Origin: Litsea cubeba
Lineage: Eukaryota > Streptophyta > Magnoliopsida > Laurales > Lauraceae
Direction: 5' to 3'
Length of the DNA: 64,000 nt
Assembly: GCA_012931725.1 (NCBI GenBank)
Contig: CM022953.1
Location: forward strand, 59,909,354 to 59,973,353
The notes under the pieces are model-generated. The model was given only the letters and a program-made list of their open reading frames with translations. It had not been told where the DNA came from and searched no databases. Below are positions 1-11,318 of this stretch, one piece after another. Both the position numbers and the translations under genes were made by a program. Each line of letters opens with the position of its first letter. Positions within the stretch are counted from its first letter, which is position 1.

Positions 1-197
1 TTAAACCATGAAATATTTACTTCCAAGCATTTCAAGGAACCAGAAATTAATAGGAATTTAAGTTAGTTTGAAAAAGAGAAAACCTGAATCGCTGATATAA
101 ATCAGTAGAAAGTAGCAAATATCAAGATAAACATGTCCCACCAGTCAAGAGAAATTAAATCCACACATGAAATCATACTGTCTTATTAAATCCTAAC

Positions 198-312
198 CTT
201 TTCCACCAGAAGCGGCAATGGCAACACGTTCTCCAGATTTAAATAGTTTATTGTCCACAATAACATTGTGGATCTCCTCTTCAAAGACAGAGTAAAAGCA
301 TTCCCTGCATAT
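198..312 (-). CDS. CTU1: CTU1 exon 2 (partial gene; continues beyond base 1)
   Basis: This is the second coding exon of cytoplasmic tRNA 2-thiolation protein 1 (NCS6 family). It has an acceptor AAAG at 313-316 and a donor GTTAGG at 192-197 (minus strand). It encodes 38 codons, starting ICRECFYSVFEEEIH and ending in GERVAIAASGGK, with the next Asp codon split by the intron. ICREC supplies the second Cys pair of the N-terminal zinc-binding module, and SGGK-D is the start of the PP-loop ATP-binding motif. In this family CTU1 works with CTU2 in the cytosol to put sulfur, delivered by URM1, on wobble U34 of tRNA-Lys, tRNA-Glu and tRNA-Gln. The reading phase matches exon 1 exactly. The remaining exons lie left of the window. 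Confidence 0.9.
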
Positions 313-488
313 CTTTAGAGAGAACAATTTCAGCCCTTGGAGATAGTCTGCAAGCAAAGCTATGCATTTGCACTTCTCTTATCTAAAATAATCCACATAT
401 ATACATAATAATTAGACTAAATGAACATATACAATCAGCCCCTTGCCAATTACAAGCAACAGAAACATATTATTCCGAAACTCGCATA

Positions 489-3143
489 GTTTATTTTTAT
501 TTTTTTAAAAGGTGACTGTATTAAAAGGAGAAAACTATACAGTATAGGAGGGGTATACTGAAGGCTGAAAACCAAGGCCCAGACCAAAAAACTATGGACC
601 CAAGCCCTACCCCCCAAAAAAACAAGAAAAAGAATGAGACAAAATTACAAGGGATACAAAATAACCCTCAGATCATGGTGAGTAGCACCCTCTTTCGCTA
701 GACGATCCGCTTTTGAAGGATACTTGGATGCTTTTCGCTAGTTCAGAAATCTCCCCAACCACACCAGCCACCTTCCAAGGTGCTTTTGCAACTCCCGATG
801 CCCACTGGATTGCACAAAAGAAGTCCCCTTCAATAATCAAAATTTGAATGTTTAATCACTTAGCCTCTCTAAGGCCGGTAAGTAGCCAATAATTCTGCGA
901 CATTTGCTGAGATGACACCGGCAGGCCCCGAGAAGGAAAGGATAGGATGGCCCATATCATTCTGAATAATGCCTCCCACCCCAGCCACACCAGCACTTCA
1001 ATCAAAGTTTTGTTTCAAACTGTTTGTAGGCGAGGGGATCCATCTACTGACGATTGCTAGAGAGGAGCATGACACTTCTTTCCAATTCCTCTGAATCATA
1101 TCCACCGTGAAATCTCGAAAAGGATCAAGAGGAGAGACCCAGGAAGCTACAAGATATTTTATCTTGTCCATAAGGAGGACCTCATTGGTACATTTATCTT
1201 GAACATCGATTATTTCTCTCCCTTCCAGATCACCCATAACGTAACCACGAACAAAGATCTCCACATTATCCTACCTCGACAATAACCAACTCCCAAGTTC
1301 CACGCATCAAAGAATTGTGAAAGAGTAAAGGGAAGAACCCCACTTACATCAAACCAACCGAATACAGAATTCCAAAGGAATTGTGCAATCCTACAATTCA
1401 GAAATAGGTGATCCACTGTTTCCTCATCATCCAAGCGCATGAGACAGGCATTTACAATGCACAATTTCCGACGTCGAAGATTATCTATGGTTAAAGTACC
1501 TCCAAGTAAGGCTACTCATGAGAAGGCAAGGACCCTCAGGGGAGCTTTGAATTTCCACAACTGGGCAATGCTGGAAACATCTGAAACATTGCTATTGAAA
1601 GCAGAAAAACAAGTGGCAACGGAAAAGCTCCCGTCCGTAGAGCGAGACCAAATCCTTAAATCTCTATTCTCTACCATCCAAAGGGATGTAGACCCTTCAA
1701 TTCCGGCCAGGAGTGAGCAAAATTGTCCCTCTACCACAAGCGTGAGGTTTCTTCTAAAAATAGGGCCCCATATTAAATTATCTCCAACTCGCTCCACATA
1801 ATCCTTCACAATAGCTCTTTTTATTCTTTGCACAGCTAAAAAGGTCCGGGAATTGGGATGCTAAAGGAGAGTCCCCAATCCAAGTATCCAACCAGAAAAA
1901 AATGTTATCTCCCTTTCCCACCTGCAGGCGTGTCAACTTAAGGAAACAAATTCCATATGGACAAGATGCCTTACCAAATTCCTGAATGTTGACGAGAATC
2001 ACTGAGCATCTCCCAACCTCCTCTAACAACGTTGTATTTAGTGGAAAGCATATCCTTCCAGAGCCCGGTTAAATAGTCCCCCAGGTGCCATAACCATTTG
2101 GCAAGAAGAGCTTGATTCATAGTTTTGATGATGTGATTCCCAGGCCTCACGCTTTTTTTGGTTTGCAAACAAGATTCCATCTTACTAAGTGAAAATTTTT
2201 TCTCACTTCAGACCCTCACCACAAGAAATCCCTCTGTAATTTATAAATACGCTTGATAATCTCCATCGGGCACTTTAACAAAGATAAGAAGTACAAAGGC
2301 AAATTGGAGAGGACCGATTTGATTAGGGTTATTCTTCCTCCCATAGATAAGTAATTAGCCTTCCAAAGAGCGAGTCTCTTTTCTAGCCTTTCCACTACCG
2401 GAAACCACAACTGTTTCGGAGGAGCACCAATGGAGAGAGGCCCAAGTACGTTGAGGGAAGCCCACCAGCCTTGCAACCCATAAGCCCCACCAAAGCTAGG
2501 AGACGCCTTTTAGGCACTCTTACACCAATCAATTCACTTTTGAAGAAATTAATCTTGAGCCCTGATACCACTTCAAAACACAACAGAGTGGCTTTGACAT
2601 TCTTAATTTCATCCTCCTCAGCATCACATAATATAAGCCTGTCATCAGCTAACTGCAAATGGTTGACTGTAGGGCCATTAATGCTGGTCCTAAACCCTTT
2701 GATAAGGTTTCCATTGGCTGTTGTTTCAATTATACGACTCAATGCCTCGCCCACAATAACAAACAAGAAAGGTTAAAGAGGGTCCCCTTGGCGCAGACCT
2801 CTAGAGAGTAAAAAAGCCTTTTGGGGAGCCATTTACCAAAATGGAGTAATGAGCTGATTGAACACATTCCATAATCCACATGCTCCATCTCTGCCCGAAG
2901 CCCATGCAACACATGGGATGTTGAAGGAAGTCCCAGTCCACAATATCATAAGCTTTTTCAAGATCCAATTTGCAAACCAAACCTAGCTTTTTCTCAAGGT
3001 TTCTAGAATGAATACATTCGTTAGCAATTAACCCCATCCAAAATCTGTCTCCCCTTCACGAAAGCTCCTTGATTTATGGAAATCAGATTGGGCAACATCT
3101 TCTGTAGGCGAGTAGCCAAAACCTTTGCAAGGATCTTATAAAC
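489..3143 (-). mobile_element. LINE (plant L1 type), 5'-truncated and decayed
   Basis: This is the remnant of ORF2 of a non-LTR retrotransposon, read on the minus strand. From about 3140 down there are reverse transcriptase blocks: LAKVLATRLQ, INQGAFVKGRQILDG, then KLDLEKAYDIVDW at about 2925-2965. The catalytic-site region reads LQLADDRLIL at about 2640, with LADD in place of the usual F/YADD. The RT tail follows. The C-terminal zf-RVT region is at about 1380-1450 (HLFLNCRIAQFLW). Frameshifts and stops break it into many short frames. The 3' end is at about 489-520, where the minus strand runs into an A-rich tail. The endonuclease and ORF1 are missing. Confidence 0.8.
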
Positions 3144-3283
3144 TATGATGCACGGATAGTTCAAAATGGGAAACATATCATGTCGTATCGTATTTGACAG
3201 TTAACTTTTTACATGTAAAATCCGTGTCCTTGTTGTGTCTATGGCGTCTCCCTGACGTATCCATGCCGTATATGGGCATCATT
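3144..3283. repeat. MULE-like MITE, copy 1 (diverged)
   Basis: This 140 bp repeat is homologous to the complete copy at 63191-63331. It begins TATGATGCACGG and ends near GGGCATCATT, so its terminal inverted repeats are degraded compared with copy 2. The interior shares the runs of GTATC/CGTATC and CCGTGTC motifs. It lies exactly between the truncated 5' end of the first LINE and the A-rich 3' tail of the second, so at least one of the LINE junctions was made inside or beside this element. Confidence 0.65.
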
Positions 3284-3726
3284 ATTTTATTATTATTTTT
3301 TTGAATGGTTGCTTTCATTGAAAAAGAACGAGCAGTACAAGAGATTAGTACTGACAACAAAAGACTGGAAGCACGAAAACACAAGAAAGCCAACATCCAA
3401 AAAGCAACAAACTAAGGCCCTACATTAGAGAAGGCCAACTCTTTCCAATGATACACTATTTGTTGTAAGGAATATCCTCTAAAAGACGGGATGACTGACA
3501 CCCATAGAGCCACAATAAACTTTGATTTCTCCACCAAATTGCTTTCTTTAGAATCTATCCCTTCAAAACACCTTGAATTCCTTTCCTTCGAGATCGTCCA
3601 AATCACCGCCAGAAAAGATAACCTCCACATCACCTTTCCTCTAGAATCCCTAATAAGGGTTTTCCAAGCCTGAAAGTGCTCGATAAGAGAGTTAGGGTGG
3701 GCCCAATAGCAGTCAAACCATCCTAC
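3284..3726 (-). mobile_element. Second LINE, 3' portion (separated by the Copia insertion)
   Basis: This is the C-terminal end of a LINE ORF2 on the minus strand (FQAWKTLIRDSRGKVMW, then WKELAFSNVGP) and an A-rich 3' tail at about 3284-3302. The reading frame joins across the Copia insertion to the zf-RVT segment at 9473-9790. The target site CCTAC is present at 3722-3726 here and again at 9473-9477, which shows that the two halves were one LINE before the Copia element arrived. Confidence 0.8.
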
Positions 3727-4110
3727 TGTCAAAGTTGCTAGCCAGTAATCCCAAAACCAATTGGTGATAGGAAACTGCACAAACAACTACTTAACATTGA
3801 CAACTTTGGCAAACTGACGACAGAACAATGAAGTGAATTGTAATTTCTTGTTTTCCTTTGTAGATTGTATTACAATATATAGGTATTACAATGCCTTAAT
3901 TAAGGCTTCAAAAAGAAAGGTAACTAATTACAATCAATCTATCTAATTACAATCAATTTCTATTCTAAGTTAGGAAACCAAAAAATCTTAATAGAGTAAT
4001 TACAGCTGAATGGTATATTTGACTAAATCCAACCATTATTCTAGAAGCTGGGCCTTGGGTCTGTTGGACCTGCTTTAACAGGTCTTGGGCCTGTGGGGCC
4101 TGCTTTAACA
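3727..4110 (-). repeat. Copia element 1, 3' LTR
   Basis: This 384 bp copy runs from TGTCAAAGTT to CTGCTTTAACA on the plus strand. It matches the other LTR except G versus C near 4055 / 9417 (GCTGGGCC against GCTGCGCC). Confidence 0.97.
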
Positions 4111-4117
4111 CCCCCCC

Positions 4118-7100
4118 TCAAATTGATGCGGGAGAATCAACGAGCATCAATTTGCCAACCAAGAATTGATGGCGAGGTCGTGGAAGACCTTTAGTGAAAA
4201 TGTCAGCCAGTTGTAGTTCTGTGGAGACATACGGAAGACTGATGACACCACGTTTAAGCTCATCACGTATGAAGTGACAATCAACCTCGATGTGTTTAGT
4301 GCGTTCATGAAAAATCGGATTCTCAGTAATCCGAATTGCACTTGTATTATCTGCATAGAGAGGGGTGGCACTAGTGGCTGGAAAACCAATGTCAGAAAGT
4401 AAACCGCGGAGCCAAAGAATTTCGGAGCAGGCAGCAGACATGGCTCGGTATTCAGCCTCGGTAGAAGATTTAGAAACGGTTCCTTGTTTCTTGCATTTCC
4501 AAGAAATAAGACTATCACCCAGAAACATGCACCAACCAGTCGTCGATCGACGAGTATCGGGACAACCAGCCCAATCTGCATCTGAATAAGCTTTGAGACA
4601 GAGACGGTTGTTGGATGGAAAAAGCAACCCACGAGTTGGTGTACGAATAAGGTATCGAATGATGCGGCGAACAGCAGCCAGATGAAGATGACGAGGAGCA
4701 GTCATGAACTGGCTCATGAGGTTGACCGCATAGGAGATATCTGGACGGGTGATCGTGAGATAAATCAAGCTCCCAACCAACTGGCGATAAGCAGTGGGAT
4801 CGGAAAGAAGATCACCCTCTTCGCGACCGAGTTTGACGTTCAGTTCGACCGGCGTATCTACTGGAGCGGAAGCAGTAAGGCCAGCCAACTCAATGAGATC
4901 AACCGTGTATTTGTGCTGATTGAGGATGATACCTGTAGGTGATTGATGCACTTCCAGACCAAGGAAATAGTGCAAGGGTCCGAGGTCCTTCATGTGAAAT
5001 GTTGCACTAAGAGAAGATTGGAGCTCTTGAATCATTTGAGCATTAGGACCAGTAATAACGATGTCATCAACATAGACAAGCAGTATAGTGAGCCCAGATG
5101 GAGCATGATGAAGAAACATAGAAGGATCATACGGGCTCGGACGAAAATCCAAACGCAGAAGAGCAGCTTGAAATTTCTCAAACCAAGCACGAGGTGCTTG
5201 TTTCAGTCCATAGAGGGAGCGACGAAGTTTGGCAACCATACCCGGACTGGATGAGTATCCCTGAGGCAGACGCATATAAACATCTTCTTTGAGATCACCA
5301 TGGAGAAACGCATTTTTACATCCATTTGATATAGAGGCCAAGTCTGAGAGGCAGCAACAGCAAGAATTGTGCGGACAGTGGTCATTTTGGCCACGGGAGC
5401 AAAGGTTTCATCATAATCAACGCCATATTCTTGCCGATTTCCAAGAGCTACAAGACGCGCCTTATATCGATCCAAGGTACCATCTGATTTAAGTTTGAGA
5501 GAAAAAACCCACTTACAACCAATAGGTTTGACACCTATAGGAGATGGCACAACATCCCATGTATGATTTTTTTTCAACGCATCAAGTTCATCTTGCATAG
5601 CCTGGGTCCAGCATTTGTCCTGCACAGCCTGAGAATAGGATCGAGGAATGGTAGAGGAGGATAAAGTTGCCATTAAGGACGCATGGGAAAACCCATAGCG
5701 GTCAGGTGGTACTGAAATACGAGTGGAGCGACGCAATGGAAGATGGCCAGAGGGACCAAGAACTTCAGGTGGACCGGATGTGGGAGGAAGATCTGGAGGG
5801 GAATCTCCTGGAGGAACGCCTGTGGTCCGTCTACGATACACAAAATTAGGATTAAACCGAACAATAGATGAGTCATCAGAAAAACCAGGTAAGGAAACCA
5901 AGGAGGAGTGGTCAGGAGCATCAAGGTGTTTTTGAAAAAAATACTCATTTTCGAAAAACACGACATTTCGAGAGGTACGAATGCGACGAGTGTGTGGATC
6001 GTAGCAAAGGAACCCTTTCTGGAATGGTGCATATCCTAAAAAACTACACCGAACAGATTGTGCAGTAAGTTTAGTCCGTTCAGATGGAGGCAAATGCACA
6101 AAGCAAACAGAACCAAAGACATGAAGATCATCATAAGATGGAGAAATCGTGTAGAGACGATAATATGGGCTTTGATTGTCAATCGAGGATGATGGCATGC
6201 GGTTAATGAGATGAACTGCAGTAGCCAACGCCTCAGTCCAAAAACGGGAAGGAACAGATGATTCGAGAAGAAGGGAACGAGTGACATCAAGGAGATGTCG
6301 ATTTTTCCTTTCAGCGATTCCATTCTGCTGTGGAGTATAAGGACATGTTCTTTGAGAAATAATACCTTTGGTTTGCAAATATTTTTGAAAACCAGAGGAC
6401 ATATATTCCCCACCTGAGTCAGATCGCAAGATTTTAATGCAGGTAGAAAATTGTGTTTCAACATAAGCTAAAAAGATCTTAAAAACATGAAAAACATCAG
6501 ATTTGGAATGCAAGAAGTAAACCCATGTGAACCGACTGAAATCATCAATAAAAGTCACAAAGTATTTATAGTGAGCATGAGAGAGAGCTGGTGCAATGCC
6601 CCATACATCGTTGTGAACCAAATCAAAACTCTTAGCGCTATGTGAAGTTGAAACAGGAAAAGGAAGAGTTTTGCTTTTCCCAAGTTTGCAAGTAGCACAA
6701 TCAAAATCCACGCAAGAAGATAAACTAGCAGTTTTATTGATTAAACCAGAATTGAACATAAGAGACAAAGTTTTTGAATTAGGGTGTCCAAGTCTTTTAT
6801 GCCACAATTGGCAGTTATCTCTTAGGGAAAAACAAAACACATCATTGTTCAATTTATTCCTAAAGATTTTTGAAAAGTCCAGCGGAAACAAGCGCCCACA
6901 CTTAGGTCCCCTCGCGATCTCCTTCCCGGTCATCTGGTCCTGCACAACACATCCAGAAGAAGAAAAAGAGATATTACAATTATTTTCAACAAGCTATCCG
7001 ACTGACAAAAGGTTGGAAGTTAAATTTGGACAGAGATAAACATTTTGCAATGGAAAGGGACCAGAGATGTCACCGACAGCAGTAATGGGAACATGGCCCC

Positions 7101-8211
7101 CGTTAGCAGTTTGGATTTGAAGAGGGCCTTTGTAATTTTGCACATTAGAGAGTGGAGCACGTAAAGATGTCATATGATTTGATGCCCCAGAATCAAGAAA
7201 CCAAGTGGAAGATGGAGAGGATGTACCTGAGAGACTAAAAGCAGATAGGGCATTGACAATCATCTGTTGAACCATTTCAGGAGTGAGAGAGGATGAGGGA
7301 CCAGGCTGTGAGGACGCAGATGAACTAGCAGACATAGCCGATGAAGCAACAAACGCATGCTGAGGCTGAGACTGAGGAGCCTGAGGAAGTGCTGATGAAC
7401 GTTGGGGTCGACGTCGACATTCAGTGATGATATGTCCTGACCGTTTACAGTAGCTGCAGACCTTCTGTTTGCATTGAGTGGCAATATGCCCAAATTTTTT
7501 ACAACTATAACATTGTGTTTTGCTCAAGTCTCGCGGCGGAGGCGGAGCAGTTTTATTCGCTGAGAACGCAACTGAGTATGTCTCAGATGTTTGTTGTGCT
7601 ATATGAGCTGAGGTTGCCATGCGCTGTTCTTCGCGTAAAAGTTCATTGAAACAGACATCCAAAGTAGGGACTGGCATTCGATTCATCAGGGCAGAGCGGA
7701 CATTATCATATTCATTCCGTAGTTTCATCAAAAATTGATCCCGTTGGCTAGAGGCCTGGAGGTCGCGAATGACAATCAGAACATCAGGAGCAACATCTGC
7801 ATACTTGATACTATCGTATTCTGACCATAGGGTTCGGAATCCAGAATAGTAGTCTTGGATTGACAATGTCCCTTGTGCATATTCAGCAATTGCACATTCC
7901 AGATGAAATTGACGGGCTGAGTTATCTTGATGATATACTTGCTTCAGATATCCCCACATGTCTTTAGCAGTGGAATAGGGCTTGAGGTTCATTATCAAAT
8001 GTGGTTCGACAGAACCTAGTATCCATGTTTTAATTTTTGCATCTTTTGTAAGCCAAGCAGATATCTTTTTCTCATCTTCCTTGGGTTTAGGTTCAGATCC
8101 AGAGATATAACCCCACAATTCCTTTGCCTCAAGGTAAGTCTGGAATTGAAAAGACCAGGCGGGATAATTTTTTCCCGTGAATCTGATTAAAGTAACTTCA
8201 GATTTTTCCAT
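4118..8211 (-). pseudogene. Copia gag-pol polyprotein, one nonsense codon and one frameshift
   Basis: This single long gag-pol gene starts at the ATG at 8209-8211 (MEKSEVTLIRFTGKNYPAW). In order it has gag; two CCHC zinc knuckles (CYSCKKFGHIATQC and CSYCKRSGHIITEC); aspartic protease (WFLDSGASNHMT, about 7190); GAG-pre-integrase with HKRLGHPN; integrase core with D, D (RSDSGGEY) and E; reverse transcriptase with LLVYVDDIVITG (about 5050); and RNase H with SKSSTEAEYRAMS and YADNTSAI. There are two lesions. One is an in-frame TAG at 6991-6993, where the family has Gln in LLSVGQLV. The other is a one-base loss in the A run at 5313-5317, in the RT region just before NAFLHGD. Otherwise the frame is intact from end to end. 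Confidence 0.93.
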
Positions 8212-8845
8212 CTTCGAATTTGATTGCAAAGAAATGCCAACAATAATAAATAGATGAAATCTAAATGCTGATAACACAGATGCGGTGTAGAGATGTGAAG
8301 ATCTGATCAACCAGGAAGAGAAAAAACAACACAGATCTGAACAAAGAAAAAAATGCTCCAGACGAACTGGATTTTCCTCACTGATTGTCTGTGTGGGTCC
8401 CACTGAGAGATCTGATCAATGATCAGATTATTGATCTGAAGACTTGCAGTAAATTACTTTCTACTGAACCAAGAATCATCCAATTTCACTACAAATCCAA
8501 GAATCTGGACGGTCCAGATGAAAACAGTTTAAAAAGACTAGACAATGTCGAGAGTGAGTATATCACCGACCTGGGAGTGCTGAAAAATTTTAAAAAAACC
8601 TCCAATATTCCTAGAATATTCAGGCGACCAGGTCTGGGAAGATCTTTGCTGAAGGTTTGATGATCAGAAGTGGGCCACCATGAAGATGAGACTGTAGCAG
8701 CAGCGTTGAAACTCTTTGAACAGATCCTTGATCCGTTGATCTTCACAAGAGAGATTGGTTTCTCTTTATATCCTTGTTGCCTTGATGAGATGTAAGAACA
8801 AAAAGAACTAAGATCTACGATTTTCTTGAACTTGCTCTGATACCA
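8212..8845 (-). other. Copia element 1, untranslated leader
   Basis: This 634 bp stretch lies between the gag start and the inner copy of the primer-binding site (8834-8845). It holds only short frames with no recognisable domain. I take it as the RNA leader and packaging region. Confidence 0.6.
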
Positions 8846-9088
8846 TGTCAAAGTTGCTAGCCAGTAATCCCAAAACCAATTGGTGATAGGAAACTGCACA
8901 AACAACTACTTAACACCCCCCCTCGGGCGGGACACCGCCCGGATCCGAAGCACACGCCCGCACAAGACTATAACGCGGCATGGGGCCTTTTTGCCCTGCG
9001 CATTTTGCGCCCGCACAAACACACAACGCGGCTTGGGGCATTTCTACCCTGCGTGGTTTCGAACTCGAGACCTCAGGCTCTGATACCA
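8846..9088 (-). repeat. TRIM-like unit: 70 bp mini-LTR plus 173 bp internal segment
   Basis: The first 70 bp of the LTR is repeated at 8846-8915, ending ...TTAACA, with its own primer-binding site at 8834-8845. A C tract (8916-8922) and 165 bp of unrelated GC-rich sequence follow, ending at the primer-binding site at 9077-9088 and the full 5' LTR. Read on the minus strand this is LTR, PBS, short internal, GAGGGGGGG purine tract, mini-LTR with TG...CA ends, PBS again. This is the layout of a tiny TRIM- or SMART-like retroelement embedded in the 5' end of the autonomous element. Confidence 0.75.
9077..9088 (-). promoter_or_regulatory. Primer-binding site, Copia element 1
   Basis: TGGTATCAGAGC on the minus strand, directly after the 5' LTR. 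It is complementary to the 3' end of initiator tRNA-Met, the usual primer for plant Copia elements. Confidence 0.9.
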
Positions 9089-9472
9089 TGTCAAAGTTGC
9101 TAGCCAGTAATCCCAAAACCAATTGGTGATAGGAAACTGCACAAACAACTACTTAACATTGACAACTTTGGCAAACTGACGACAGAACAATGAAGTGAAT
9201 TGTAATTTCTTGTTTTCCTTTGTAGATTGTATTACAATATATAGGTATTACAATGCCTTAATTAAGGCTTCAAAAAGAAAGGTAACTAATTACAATCAAT
9301 CTATCTAATTACAATCAATTTCTATTCTAAGTTAGGAAACCAAAAAATCTTAATAGAGTAATTACAGCTGAATGGTATATTTGACTAAATCCAACCATTA
9401 TTCTAGAAGCTGCGCCTTGGGTCTGTTGGACCTGCTTTAACAGGTCTTGGGCCTGTGGGGCCTGCTTTAACA
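9089..9472 (-). repeat. Copia element 1, 5' LTR
   Basis: This 384 bp copy is followed by the target duplication CCTAC at 9473-9477. It has the same ends and interior as the 3' LTR, with one base difference. Confidence 0.97.
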
Positions 9473-11318
9473 CCTACCACTGACATCCAAATAAACTGAG
9501 CTGTTTTGCAATTCAGCATAAGATGGTTCACGGATTCCTCGTGTCTCAAGCACATAGGGCAACTATTAACAATAGTCATCCCTCTCCTCCTTAAGAGATC
9601 CATAGTAGGAATCCTGTTCCTGAGAGCCAACCACCCGAAGACTAGCACCCTTGGGGGAGCCTTCAACTCCCAAATGCTGCTCACAGCGCTCCTCTCCCCC
9701 AAATTATTAAGGATTACCGTGAAGAAAGAGAACACTGAAAAGGATCCATTCTTTGAGGCTTCCCACACCCTAACATCTTCCCCTCTATCTTGAATATTTA
9801 CACCGTTCAGGAAGTTTAGGAGTAAGAATGGAGAAGTGTACGTCCAGCGTAAGCACCATCATCTGATGCAGGAAGCACTTCCACTGGGCCTGTTTAAGGC
9901 CTATTATCTTCTACACAGGAAGCCCTAGAGATTTTCTTCATTGATCCTCGAGGAAATGTCGACTTAAGTCGAGATTAGAATGGGCTTCTTTAAATGAGTC
10001 ATCTTCATTTCTAATATCTTGGGCCTCCACTGCCACCGGATCACCACACCGAGGTCCATTAAAATGGATATTGACCCGGCCCACACTGTCTAAATGAAGG
10101 GCGGCACAATCAGATTTAAATTTCAAATCTGGATCTCAGACGTCATCAGCTTCAAGCTCCGTCTCCAAGAAGGAGACTTCACAATCACTGGAATCCTCTT
10201 AGAAGCTATCATCACCCTCTTGATTTCCATCATCAGAGCCATGGATAGGATGACCGATGCCTCCATCCCTCTTATCCAACCACTGCTGAGAATATCCTTC
10301 TCGCTGAGGCACCATTGGGTCAACCTCCATTGTCACCGGCACCTGGATATCATCCATCCATAGAAACATCTCCTTGGGAAGCCTTCTCGTCTCATCCCGT
10401 AATACCTTCACTCTGCCGAAGAGGAGATCTTCCTGCTAGGTTGTCCTGTGATCAACCTCGAGAGTCTGACCCACACAGTCACCTAGAAGCTTGAAGACAC
10501 CTTCCCTCCACACATGTAAGGGGACACCTTTGAATCTCAACCAGACTTCTCCATGGGTTTCCCCAGAACCTCCATCCATCTATCCGCCGCACGAAATGGA
10601 TTGTCCTCTTCATTTTTGAGATATAGTAGGAATTCTTCTCAATCATTCTCAAATGCAAACCGCATCCATACCGCACTATGGTCCAGCAGCCTAACCTTTT
10701 CAGGTTGCTTCCATCATCGAGACTTCAACCAGGTATGGACCCTAGACAATCCATGCTCTGGGTGCTTCAGGAATACCTGATTGTCAGTAAGGGAGTTCTT
10801 GCCTTTTTTAATCACCCAGGGAGACACTCTCACCATGGGTGACTCTCCTCTCTGCATAATCCACCCTTCTTGAGATGAGCTTTCAGTGGCGTCTGAGAGG
10901 ATTGAACCATGGATTATCAGGCGGGGAAACACATCTCCCAGGATCTTCTAGGAAGGGCTCTGACTGATGCCGATCAACAAACTGTGAAGATTCTGTCTTC
11001 TTTCCCTGGTTGGATAACTGCACATTAATTTTCCTTCCTCCCCACGATCTGCCTCTGGCCAGCTCAATGGCTAGTTTGGCCTCTCTCATCGACCCAAATC
11101 TAACGAAGGCATATCCCCTGCCTTTACCAGTAGCTGTGTCTTTTGGAATGAAGGAGTCCAAAATTCTGCCAGCTCTACAGAACATTGCCTCAAGCTCTGG
11201 AGAGGAAATGTATACAGGAAGATTGGACACGAACAGGGAGATTGTCTTCTCTCTCAACGCCAAGATTTTTCTTGGTAGGGATTCGAGATCCCCAGCCATT
11301 CATGTGATCTTGTCTTGA
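9473..11318 (-). mobile_element. Second LINE, 5' portion with internal deletion of ORF2
   Basis: On the minus strand, ORF1 lies at about 9937-11299. After about 100 bp of unclear sequence, the coding signal jumps straight to the C-terminal zf-RVT region of ORF2 at 9473-9790 (VWEASKNGSFSV, CPMCLRHEESVNHLMLNC). The endonuclease and reverse transcriptase are absent, so the element lost its catalytic middle. The rest of ORF2 lies beyond the Copia insertion at 3284-3726. The 5' limit is placed just above the ORF1 start and is uncertain. Confidence 0.75.
9937..11299 (-). pseudogene. LINE ORF1, RRM-domain RNA-binding protein, broken
   Basis: It starts at the ATG at 11299 (MAGDLESLPRKI). An RNA-recognition motif follows at about residues 20-95, with RNP2 LFVSNLP and RNP1 GRGYAFVRF. 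Such RRM-bearing ORF1 proteins are typical of plant L1-type LINEs, where they bind the element RNA. Downstream, in shifted frames, a DUF4283-like tryptophan-rich stretch (IVRRIDGWRFWGNPW region, about 10540-10640) and an acidic tail with basic patches can be followed to about 9937. The frame is broken several times. Confidence 0.7.

Larger units (their letters stand above)
3727..9472 (-). mobile_element. Complete Copia LTR retrotransposon (young)
   Basis: This 5.75 kb element is on the minus strand, with two 384 bp LTRs (3727-4110 and 9089-9472) that differ at a single base by my reading. It is flanked by a perfect 5 bp target duplication CCTAC (3722-3726, 9473-9477). LTR ends are TG...CA. 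A primer-binding site complementary to the initiator tRNA-Met 3' end (TGGTATCAGAGC on the minus strand) is at 9077-9088, next to the 5' LTR. A purine tract (GAGGGGGGG) abuts the 3' LTR at 4111-4119. It is inserted in a LINE inside CTU1 intron 1. The near-identical LTRs imply recent insertion. Confidence 0.97.
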
